From the NCBI GenBank assembly GCA_033398695.1, contig CM065802.1, positions 164,605,965-164,669,964 of the forward strand: a stretch of 64,000 nucleotides of DNA. Direction: 5' to 3'. The translations under genes and the position numbers were made by a program. The notes under the pieces are model-generated. The model was not told the DNA's origin. It did not search any database and saw nothing but the letters and a program-made list of their open reading frames with translations. Position 1 is the stretch's first letter, and each line of letters starts with the position of its first letter. The stretch is from Orobanche coerulescens. Its lineage: Eukaryota; Streptophyta; Magnoliopsida; Lamiales; Orobanchaceae. Shown here piece after piece: positions 10,959-21,390 of this stretch.

Positions 10959-12105
10959 CCTGTTAAATTTATGTGTCTTGTTTAATTTGAATTCTATTTT
11001 GGATGTTATATGTGCCTCTTCGCAACCCCATTTTGTAATGAAAATCTCATTGTTATGAGTGCTTTGAGTATCTTACTTTTATTAGAGGAAAAAATAATTG
11101 GCAGTTGAGCTAGACATATTATCTTTTGATTAGAATTGGTTATTATCTCATTATTATTTTGCTCCCTCTGCCTAGATGACCAGGTGAGAAATTATTCAGC
11201 TAATTTAATTAGATGATGTTTAAGCCAATGAATTTGTCCCTAAATAGATGCTGCTATTGGAATCCATTTCATTTTAGTGGGAAAAGGGAGTGTTTTGTTT
11301 AAGGGAAAAATAGATGCTGCTATTGGAATCTGCTATTTGAATCTGTTTTGTTTACTGGTGTGCAAAACTTGTTTACACGTTTTATCAAGTGAAAAATAGC
11401 TGCTATTGGAAAAATAAGAGTAGCTATTTAGAAAAATAGATGAGTAGCTATAAGGGATTGTTGAGGGCATGTTTGGTGAAGCTAAATTAAGATCTTTCTT
11501 GGTTTTGAGAATGACAGAGTGGAGTGATGATTCAGGGCCGAAAGCTAAACGGATCATTTCTTTCTCACCATGGTCTTGAATGAGGAGTAACGCCATGATT
11601 TTAGAAGCGTTCTGAGGGTCCAAATTTTGGATCTTTTGGAAAACAATCTTTCTAGCTTCGTATGTTTTTTTTTTGTTTTCTTGTTTTTTTGCCCCTCTAG
11701 CTTATGTGTTTTTCTTTGAGTAAATAGGGTAAAAAATGGAAAGAGGAAAATTTTATTTATAAGGAGAAAAAAAAAGAAAAAAAATCACAAATGCCCTTTT
11801 TTTCTTGATGAAGAAAAGGGTGGTTGAATTTCTCTACAAGGAGAGATGATACAGAGTGTACTAGAGTTTGCAGAAACAAATACAACAAGAGACCATCATG
11901 ATAAAAAAGAGAGAAAAAGTAAAAGGAGAAAATAAAACGTGATTCCAATAGCAACATCTATTTTTCCACCAACTACTCATGTATAAGTGTTGCACACCAG
12001 TAGCTATTTGGAAAAATAAAAGCAGCATCTATTTCTTCACCAGCAGCATCTATTTACACGTTTTACTTACTGGTGTGCTATTTGGACAGCTACTCATGTG
12101 ATAAA
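10959..12105. repeat. AT-rich fold-back region with inverted repeats
   Basis: No gene is visible. A 27-bp segment GGAAAAATAGATGCTGCTAT... at 11304-11330 recurs as its reverse complement at 11941-11967 with one mismatch. Shorter copies of the same word (ATAGATGCTGCTATTGG and its complement) lie at about 11246, 11400, 12030 and 12055. The layout resembles a fold-back or MITE-like non-autonomous DNA transposon of about 0.85 kb. Terminal repeats and target duplication are not clear. Copia F is inserted at its right edge. Confidence 0.5.
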
Positions 12106-12110
12106 AACTT

Positions 12111-13358
12111 TGTTGGTTCCTCTGTGAATTTCCAACAATGTAATTATAATAAAAATTACAAATAAGGCAACCTAATACAATCTAAATAAATTAAAAGCTT
12201 AATTGAAAATTACAACTTAGCAGAGGCGAGATAACTCTTTCCGTAAGACAATTTTGCCCTCGTATAAGAGCAGACGGCTCAGGCAATATGTCCCCAAGAT
12301 ACAACTGCTATTTGTTTCTGAGTTAGGTGCTCTCCAAAACTCAGAACTCCGACGAACGTTCAAGTGCTGGAAACTGGGCACGAAACAAGAGGGAAATATT
12401 CTTCAATATGAGGTATGCTTGTATTTTTCTATGTTCTGATTGTATGAAATGAAATGCATAAGACCCCCTTTTATAGGGTCCAATTCCACTCCATCAGGTG
12501 GGGAGTTACAACAAATTAAAGTGCCATTAATTCTCTTTAATCCTCCAGCTCAGGAGTTACAACAAATTAAATCTCCATAATGTGGGGAGTTACAACAAAT
12601 TAAAACTCCATAATTCTCATTTAATTTGGACGTTACATTATGGAGTGTGAAGAGTTATATTCCAGAAGCTAAGTTGTCAACCAGCTTCTTTTCAGACGAG
12701 ACGAAATTCCAGATCAGATAGGGTCCGGATCAGACAGGTTCCAGATCAGACAGGTCCCAGATCGACAGTCGATCGACGGAGTTCCAGATCGACAGTGTCC
12801 CAGATCGAGGCGGAGTTCCAGATCGAGCCAGTCGTAAGCATGAGTCCCAAATCGACAGTCGATCGGACGGAGTCCCAGATCGGGCAGTCCCGATCGACAG
12901 TCCGATTAGACAGTCGGACCGCAGTCGAGTCGATCGGACAGTCGATCGACAGTCCCAGATCGACAGTGTCCGATCGACAGTCGATCGACGAGTCCCAGAT
13001 CGCAGTGTCGATCGACAGTCCCAGATCGACAGTACCAGATCGACAGTCCGATCGACAGTCGATCGAGACAGTCGATCAGACAGGTCCCAGATCAGACAAG
13101 TCCGATCAGACAGGTCCCAGATCAGATGGGTTTTCAAACCTCGTTAACTCTTCACCTGTTCAATTAAATGTCCAACTTTAATTATTTATTTCTCACTCAC
13201 CGGAAATCGGTTTTGAGAAAATAAAAATTCTACGTTCATCTTCTCGAAGCGTAGATTCACAATTTATTATTTAATTCCCAAGAATTAAATATTTTATCAT
13301 TATTAAATTGGTTTTAAATTGAGTTAAAACTCATTTTTATAAAACCTAATTTCCAACA
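12111..13358 (-). repeat. 3' LTR of copia F (1248 bp)
   Basis: It matches the LTR at 27530-28701 along most of its length. It contains a TATA box (CTATAAAAG at about 12468-12476) and a GATC-rich minisatellite at 12702-13130 that differs in length and order from that of the other LTR. The reading frames across the minisatellite on both strands are by-products of the repeat. Confidence 0.92.
12702..13130. repeat. GATC-rich minisatellite in F's 3' LTR
   Basis: This is an irregular array of 12-16-bp words such as CAGATCGACAGT and CAGTCGATCGACGG, many containing the palindrome GTCGATCGAC. In the element's orientation it lies in U3, upstream of the TATA box at about 12470. Confidence 0.85.
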
Positions 13359-13907
13359 ATCCCCCACATGAGTGGAAATAAATGCATGCATGAATGCAAA
13401 CTCACATACCCAGTTTCCGTAAAACACTGCTGCATGGGTAAAGGTAGTTTGTGGCTTTGAATCTTCCTTAGTAAAATATCGTCGGATATACCGGCGGCTT
13501 AGTGGACATTTTGCCTTGAACTAATCCTCCTTGGTGTATACCGAGTCAACGACACTTACATAACAATGTCTCAACACCTCCCGTTCTCACAGTTGTGTCC
13601 GTTTTGGCCATGGACAACATCTTGGTTTCCTAAGTTTTTATTCGAGGCGGCCCGTCCTCACACTTAGATAGGTGGTCTCCTTTTATAAAGTACCCTGCAA
13701 TACTTCTCCTTTCCAAGGACAAGGAACCATTAAAAGTCTAGAGACTTAACCTCACCACAATCACAGGACTTATCACTTATTCTGCTCTATAGGGATGGAT
13801 TTATTATAAGCACTTTACAATAGAACTTTCATAATTTTGTTTTCCCATTGAACCAAGTTTCTGGGATCTCCATTCTTCAAGGTTGGGTTACCACTATGAT
13901 TGTTCTT
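13359..13907 (-). other. 3' untranslated region of copia F with polypurine tract
   Basis: On the minus strand, a short G-rich tract (ATGTGGGGGAT, about 13359-13369) lies next to the LTR start and is the likely polypurine tract. The rest separates it from the pol stop at 13908 and shows no coding sign. Confidence 0.7.
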
Positions 13908-14149
13908 TCAAGATGTGGATTTTAACCCCATTCCCTCTAGCAGTTTATGAAATTGATCTCTATTCAGACCTTTTGTGAGTGGATCCGTCAAATTAACATT
14001 TGACCTCACATAGTCAATAGATATAACTCCATTTTTGATCAATTGTCGCACGGTATTATGTCTCCGACGAATGTGTCGAGACTTACCATTATACATAAGG
14101 CTCTGTGCTCTTCCAATTGCAGCTTGGCTATCGCAATGGATCATAACAC
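13908..14149 (-). pseudogene. pol: C-terminal RNase H part of copia F pol, separated by E
   Basis: This fragment reads IHCDSQAAIGRAQSLMYNGK..RHIRRRHNTVRQLI and ends DPLTKGLNRDQF...MGLKSTS. That is the classic end of copia RNase H, with the last catalytic Asp in DSQAA and the DPLTK tail. It continues the frame that stops at 23748; the break point carries the AACAC duplication made by E. Confidence 0.92.
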
Positions 14150-16500
14150 TGTAACACCCCGAGATATTCGGAATAATTACAGCGCCGTAAACCCTTTTGA
14201 TAAGGATTTACAAGGCTAATTTTAAGAGAAGTGTAAAAACAATACAATCGAACAACTGAAGTTCAAATACAGATTTGATTCAACCGATCAAATGAGTTAA
14301 CTTATATAACCATATCGAATTGACTTTATTAAAATAGACATACTCGAGTACTAAACGAACCAAGAAGACCAATCACAATAACAATAACACCAATCACATC
14401 ACTGAGCCATTTCATCGTCCTGTCGGTACTGTGGTTGCCTTCCCGCTCCTCGGCTACCTGAACATCAAAACAATGTCCACCCCCGAAGGGGTTAGCAAAA
14501 CAATGCTAGTACAAGTATCATCATACAATAAATCATCAATGCATCATAAAGCATGCAAAACGGACTTTCGCCACCGGAATCCAACGATGCGAATCCTCAC
14601 GATTCCATCAACACAATACAAGGTAATCCAAATGATCCAGCCTCAAAGATAGATCCCCATGATGATCCCGTCGGACCAACGCATGGTGGAAAACCCGTCC
14701 AACGATCCAGCGCCCTCAGCATAGATCCCCATGATGATCCCGTCGGACCAACGCATGGTGGACATTCGATCCAGCGCCCTTAGCATAGATCCTCATGACC
14801 CCCCTCGGATCATTTATACCATAAATCAATCAACTATGCATACACATATGCATTTCAATATATGTTCATCAATACGAACAAATAACAACGAATATCACGA
14901 GAATTTTCAGAAATACATTTCATATTCAACAATATGAACGAAACCACAAGCATGATAAATCGAACTCGACATATGATACTTGCCTCGAAAATGGCAAGGA
15001 CGAAACACTTCAATGATCTCGACACACTCGAAGGCCGCCTCCTTCGATCAACGTAACAAGCTCGAACCTTGACAAAAGGAACGATATACAAATCATCTCC
15101 AGTCGAACGATGGCCTAACAATTCGGTCTACGGCCGAAAAGCTCAAAATAACCAATCTGCCTGGACTGCTTAGCCTGCGCTACGTACTCTACGTAACGTG
15201 CGCTAAGCAGGCCTGTTAGCGTACGCTATCGTGTAAGACTAGCGTGCGCTAATTACGAACTGACAGTTTGAACCGGCCGATACATAACGTACGCTACGTA
15301 CGTATCGTGCGCTAACTGAACCCCGATAGCGCACGTTAACTCACATATGTTAGCGTGCGCTACCCTTGCATGGCAGAATACTGCTAACGGAAAAACTGGG
15401 TTGAAAGGTGGTGAATTCATGAATTCTATGATGATACAACAAGTCATCCTCAAGCATGTCATGCTAAAAAGGTTTGTGGAAGTTCCATGATCATGAGGTA
15501 CAACTTATACGGATAATCATCTCAACAACATATCTTTCTAAGATCTTCAAGAAATATTCTAAGTTCCGATTTATTCCAAGTCTCAAAACATAAGATTCCT
15601 TAAGTAAAACATACGAACTAGGTAATCTCCGATTACTGATCATAAATCGATTTGAAAACGCTTAGGAGTCCATAAACTGAGATGGTTCAAAGGTTCATAC
15701 GATAGATAGTGCCGATACGTCAAAAGTATCATTCTAACATGTGATGACCGATCATAAACGAAATAACTGGCTATCCAAACATGATCAGACGTCCTTAAAA
15801 ACATTACTAACATCGGTGAAGAATCACCTACCTCAAAGTAGTGAAGAACATGGAGGAAGTCGAAGCAATCCAACACCGAAGGCTTGAACACCAATCTCCA
15901 ACGATGTATGATCGTCAATCACGAGCTAGGGTGTTGATATGAAGTGTTTAGGATGAAGGAAGTTATGTTCTAAGTGTAGGAATTCGGGTAATGGGAGTAA
16001 AGAGAACTGAAATCACGAATAGGATGCTGTCCTATTTATAATAAATGGTTACTAGCGCGCGCTAGAACCTGCTCGTAGCGTGCGCTAACGGCTCACTGAC
16101 AAATCTGTACTCGGCACTTAGCGTGCGCTACGCATATACCTGTAGCGTGCGCTAAGGCGTTGACTCGGCTTTTCCCGAAAGCCGTCCAGGTACATCCCGA
16201 CACGATCCAACAGGGGTCCCCCGGCCAGATCTCACCTACCGCACGTCCCAATCAATTTGACCACGAATAGCGTGCGCTAAAGACCCTAAGTAGCGTCCGC
16301 TATGAATCCACGTTAGCGCATGCTAAACATAGCCGATAGCGTGCGCTACATGCGCAGATTTACAATCTTTAAATCACAAACACGAAATTAAAAGCTCGAC
16401 AATATCGGATTATGAAATACGGAGAATAGTACTCAGACAAAAGTACAATCATTACAATATACCAAGTTCCAATTACATAACAGAAATCTCGGGTATTACA
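14150..16500 (-). repeat. 3' LTR of E (2351 bp)
   Basis: In element orientation it starts TGTAATACCCGAGATTTC at 16500 and ends CGGGGTGTTACA at 14150. U3 holds eight copies of a TAGCGTGCGCTA-type palindrome (about 16050-16350) just upstream of TATAAATAGGACAG (16027-16040). A second group of eight lies downstream at about 15165-15365. Confidence 0.95.
16027..16350 (-). promoter_or_regulatory. E U3 promoter: TAGCG-TG-CGCTA array plus TATA box
   Basis: Eight 12-bp palindromes, among them the perfect TAGCGCGCGCTA near 16055, end a few bases upstream of TATAAATAGGACAG on the minus strand. Most variants differ at a CpG (CG to TG or CA). The same array-TATA-GGACAG order occurs in LTRs C and I. Confidence 0.6.
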
Positions 16501-16535
16501 TCCTTCCTCCCTAAAAAGAAGTTTCGTCCCGAAAC
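16501..16535 (-). other. Polypurine tract and 3' end of E internal region
   Basis: Minus-strand AAGTTTCGGGACGAAACTTC is followed by TTTTTAGGGAGGAAGGA and the LTR start TGTAATACCCG. This is the standard chromovirus plus-strand primer region. Confidence 0.85.
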
Positions 16536-19500
16536 TTAAGATGAAAACAACTCCGGATATCTAGTCTTCATACTGTCCTCCATTTCCCAAGTGGCCTCTT
16601 CGACTCCATGTCGTGACCATTGTACTTTATTCAAGTGTATTGGTTTATTCCTCAATTGTTTGATCCGGCTCTCAAGTATCTTGATTTGTCTCTCTTCGAA
16701 GGTGCCATCATTAGCTACCTCGATCTCGTCGAAATCAATGACGTGACTGGGGTCCGGTACATACTTCCGAAATTGGGATACGTGAAACACATTGTGAACG
16801 TGACTCAGCGATGGCGGTAAGGCCAACCTGTATGCTAAATCTCCCACTCTCTCGAGGATCTCGAATGGTCCGATATATCTCGGACTAAGCTTGCCTCTCC
16901 TCCCAAAACGGAAAATCCCTCGTGTAGGAGACACCTTCAATAGTACATGGTCTCCTGCGTCGAACTCTAGAGGGAGACGACGTACATCTGCATAAGACTT
17001 CTGTCGACTCTGGGCAGTCAACAGTCTCTCTCGAATCGAAGCTATCTTCTCTTGAGTCTAAATAATCAATTCCGGTTCCATCCCGATCAAATCCGAAGAA
17101 TCATCCCAACACAGGGGTGATCGGCATCTTCTCCCGTACAAAGCTTCAAATGGTGCCATCTTAATTGAAGCATGCCAACTGTTATTGTAGGTGAATTCAA
17201 CTAATGGCAAATGAACTTCCCAATCAGTTGACCAATCCAAAGCACAAGCTCTAAGCATGTCTTCTACAGTTTGAGTAGTCCTTTCGGACTGACCGTCCGT
17301 TTGGGGATGATAAGCCGTACTAAAATTGAGCTCAGTCCCCAAAGCCTTATGAACTGCTTTCCAGAAGTGTGACACGAAGCGACCATCTCGATCCGAAATA
17401 ATGGTCCTCGGCGTCCCATGCAATCTGACTATCTCCGCAATAAATACTCGTGCCAATCTCTCGGGTCCCCATGTATCTTTAATTCCCAGGAAATGAGCCG
17501 AATTGGTTAGTCGATCAACTACAACCCAAATCATGTTCATTCCCGTTCTAGTCCTTGGCATACTAGTAATGAAGTCCATCGAGATATCCTCCCACTTCCA
17601 CTCAGGGATCGGAAGCGGTTTTAACATTCCGGCAGGTCGTTGATGTTCAATCTTAACCTGCTGACAAGTCAAACACTTCGAAACGTACTCCGCTACGTCA
17701 TTCTTCATATTCCCCCACCAGAAGTTTTGCTTTAAATCTTTATACATCTTACTACTGCCTGGGTGAATAGAAGAGGGCGCGCTATGAGCTTCCTTCAGAA
17801 TAGTCCGTCTCAGATCATCATCCTCGGGAACGCAAAGTCGACTCTGAAATCTCAGAACCCCATCGTCTTGTATCACGAATCCTGGGGCTTTTCCTTTCTT
17901 TACTTCGTCAGATAATCGAAGAATCAGATAATCGTTCAATTGTTTAGACTTGATCTCCTCGACAAATGATGAAGTCAGTTCCATCGCATAAAGTTGCCCA
18001 TGGATTCCTGGTGCCCATACTTCAATCCCCTCGCGGATCAGTTCTCGTTGAATACTGGTTTGGTACGTAAGTGTTTCCAACACTCGAAGAGAAACAGGTT
18101 TACGGCTCAAAGCATCGGCTTCTACGTTTGCTTTCCCCGGATGATAGAGAATCTCCAGGTCGTAATCCTTGATCAATTCCAGCCACCTTCTCTGCCTCAT
18201 GTTTAATTCTTTCTGACTGAAAATGTACTTGAGGCTCTTATGATCTGTAAAGATCTGACAATGAGTGCCGTACAAATAATGTCGCCAAATTTTCAAGGCA
18301 AAGACCACAGCTGCTAGCTCCAGATCATGAGTCGGGTAATTAATCTCGTACGGTTTCAATTGCCGAGAAGCATAAGCAATCACTTTATCCTTCTGCATCA
18401 ACACACAACCCAAACCCTGATTTGAAGCGTCGCTGTATACCATGAATCCATCAGTTCCCTCTGGCAGCGCTAATATAGGTGCTGTCGTCAGTCTCCTCTT
18501 AAGTTCGTCGAAACCAGCCTGGCACTTCTCATTCCACGTGAACTTTTGAGTTTTCTGTAACAGCTGAGTGAGCGGACGAGCAATTTTGGAAAATCCCTCT
18601 ACAAAGCGGCGATAATATCCAGCAAGTCCTAAGAAGCTTCGGACTTCTTTCACGTTCTTAGGAGCTTCCCATTCCAAGATTGCTTCGACTTTCTTCGGGT
18701 CCACCTGAACTCCGTCGGCTGATATCACATGCCCAAGGAAGGTTACTTCCTTAAGCCAGAACTCGCATTTTGAAAGTTTTGCATACAGCTGTTCTTTCCT
18801 CAAGGTGCTCAAAACCACACGTAAATGTTCAGCATGTTCCTCTGCGTCCCTCGAATATATCAGGATGTCGTCAATGAAGACGACCACAAATTTATCCAAG
18901 TATTCCAAGAATACCCGATTCATCAATTGCATGAATACTGCAGGAGCATTGGTAAGTCCAAATGGCATCACTACGAATTCATAATGCCCGTACCGGGATC
19001 TGAAAGCAGATTTCGGTATATCCGATTCCTTAATTCTCAACTGGTGGTATCCTGATCGCAAGTCAATCTTAGAGAATACCCTTGCCCCTTGCAGTTGATC
19101 AAACAAGTCGTCGATCCGAGGTATAGGATACTTATTCTTGATCGTCATCTTGTTGAGCTCCCTGTAATCAATACACAGTCGGAGGGATCCGTCTTTCTTC
19201 CGGACAAAGAGAACGGGCGCTCCCCAAGGAGAAACACTAGGTTGGATATAGTCCTTCTGTAACAATTCCTCCAGTTGCTTCTTGAGTTCATACATCTCGG
19301 TTGGCGCCATGCGGTATGGTGCTCTGGAAATAGGAGCTGCTCCAGGCTCTAACTCGATAGTGAATTCCACTCCCCTCTGCGGAGGTAACCCAGGTAGTTC
19401 GTCAGGAAATACATATGAGAACTCATTCACAACTGAAATAGACGAGAGCTCTACTCCTTCCTCTTTCCTCATGGCATAGCACCAAAGTCCGTGACATCCC

Positions 19501-19958
19501 TGCTTCAGTAATTTCACAGCTTTCATTGCCTTGATCAATTTTCCCGAGCTTCCTGGTCTCCATCCTCGGAATAAGTGTTCAGATCCGTCATCAGCAATGA
19601 TGGAAATGACTCTCTCTCGGTAATTCAGAACAGCTCCATAGCGGTTGAGCCAATCATCTCCGAGAATTAAATCGTCACCGTAGATGTCAACTACAATGAG
19701 ATTCGATGGCCACTCTCTTCCTTCAATAGATACTGGGAAATCCCTAGCTTCTAGGGTTCCCACAATTTTCTCTCCGCTCGGTAATCCCACAACATAAGGT
19801 TCACAATTATACAAGCACGAGACTTTCAAACGATTAACACAGTTCAAAGATATAGAAGAATGCGTAGCTCCCGAATCGAACAAGACACTAACTGGTTGCA
19901 AAAGGATCTGAATCGTACCTGATGCAACAGTTGTGTTCTGATCATCAGATTTCCTCAT
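16536..19958 (-). pseudogene. pol: E pol: protease-RT-RNase H-integrase-chromodomain, one premature stop
   Basis: From ATG 19958 the frame is open for 966 residues, meets one TAG at 17058-17060, and continues in the same frame to the stop at 16536. Retropepsin DSG lies at residues 28-30. RT has [15 protein letters not shown] and FIDDI at about 361-365. RNase H starts near DASNQGLG (about 506) and ends at ADALSRK (about 611). Integrase has an HHCC finger (HPG near 735, CLTCQQ near 763) and D-D-E core motifs (SDRDGRF near 852, QSERT near 892). After the stop come GDHVLLKVSPTRG and a chromodomain-like end (KVQWSRHGVEEATWE). It would copy element RNA and insert the cDNA. The stop separates the integrase C-terminus, so full function is lost unless suppressed. 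Confidence 0.95.
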
Positions 19959-21370
19959 TTCGTACAGGCGCGGAGGAACGGACCCAAAGATTGGATGTCT
20001 CTCTCTTCCCGTTGCTGCTGAAATCCACTCTGCTCAGTCTGGTTCACACTCGTCTCCATCGGAAATCGAGCTGGAGTGAGAGAACAAAAAATCGGGTCGC
20101 ATTCCCACAAAATGTTGCGCGATGTCCTTCTGTCCACACTCAAACAGTCACAAGCAGCGCGAAACAATCACGTCGAACATGTCCCACTTTGCCACGGTTG
20201 TAACACTTTTTCCTCGCGTCAAACAGCTTGGTGCCGCCGGAACTTCTTTCCACCTCGAGAAGGATGCGGAGGTCTCTGGATGAATGAAAAGAGGATCGAC
20301 CCGCGAGGTCCGCTACTCTTATCCTCCGTGAAGTTGCGGACACCTTCGTTTCTTTGCTTCCGTCGATTTCTCTCTGCGCCTCCTTCATATCATAGGCCAA
20401 CGCCTTGTCACGATCTGTCGCAAGGTGGTACATTCAAATCCGGACATATAGTGCTGAATTTCCGGCTTCATTCGCATGTCAAAATGAAAATCTTCTCCGC
20501 CTCGGTCCCGACCAAGTGGCGCACATAAGTCGATTGGTGATTAAAAGTCTTAATCACGCTACCACAGATACTTCCGAATTTTGTGGTGAGAAAAACTCCC
20601 GAACTCGGGCTTCTCTAATCGGGCGAGGACAATACGCGCTCCATCATCAATTTGAATTCCGTCACCAACATTGTGCTCCTCCGGTCGAATGGCCTCGCAC
20701 TACCGAAAGCCTCCCGGCCAAAAGATACCGGGCGACCGGAACCTTCCTATCGTTGGGACAGTTAATCCTGCAAAAATCTTTTCTAATTCCTTGACCGGTG
20801 ATCCCAAGAAAGCGTCCTACAGAGCCGTCAAATTCGGAGGGTGCAATTTAATCACTTGGTAAGCCATCTATCTCCTCGATTTTCCACGTTATGCCGCTTG
20901 TCCCATCGCCGTCTGCATGCGATCCACAACTTGAGCAAGCTGGTTTATCCGGGCAACCACTGTTGAAGCACTCGCACGTTAGGATCTGCATTATTATTTG
21001 CCGATCTCGCTGTCCCCTAATGGGAATCCGTTCGACTAGCGGTTATCTCTCGGGGTCGATACCGACTCTTCTTGCCTCGCATTTCCACGTCCGCGTCCCA
21101 CGACCGGCTCGGCTCACGACCGCGTCGCGTCCACGACCTCCTCTCAACATACTGTAAACATAAATACTCAATATCCAGGACAAACTTTCTCAAAGTACAT
21201 CCATCAATGTTTACAAGACATGAATTAAATAAAACAGTAGTATTCGAGGTTAGGAAACTTACAACCACAGTCCATACGACGATGCTGGCTCAGCAGTGAT
21301 GTTACGAACGACCAACAATCAATAACGTAAACAGACCCAACTGACCCGACTGCCAAGAAATCCATAAATC
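19959..21370 (-). pseudogene. gag: E gag remnant, shattered by many small indels
   Basis: Fragments recognisable as Tekay-type gag are scattered over all minus frames. They include an Arg/Gly-rich start (about 21150-21080), a capsid start with PPEFDGS-like and ELEKIFAG-like pieces (about 20830-20770), and VPVARY/AGR-like pieces (about 20740-20700). A zinc knuckle (CYNRGKVGHVRRDC at about 20185-20225) has its second Cys read as Arg. No frame exceeds about 100 codons. The damage is much denser than in the adjoining pol or LTRs. Either this copy moved with helper Gag, or the sequence here has errors. Confidence 0.7.
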
Positions 21371-21390
21371 TTAGCTCCGATACCATATTC
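21371..21390 (-). other. Primer binding site of E (initiator Met tRNA type)
   Basis: On the minus strand GAATATGGTATCGGAGCTAA directly follows the LTR end TGTTACA. TGGTATC(A/G)GAGC is the common plant initiator-Met-tRNA primer site. Confidence 0.88.

Noticed and set aside
12730..13181. Long open frames on both strands rich in Ser/Asp/Arg/Thr
   Set aside because: They are translations of the GATC-rich minisatellite in LTR F; the same words in another order appear at 28211-28480.
14855..15918. Minus-strand frames of 69-92 codons, repeated at 22097-23160
   Set aside because: They lie wholly inside the LTRs of E and recur only because the LTRs do; no known domain.
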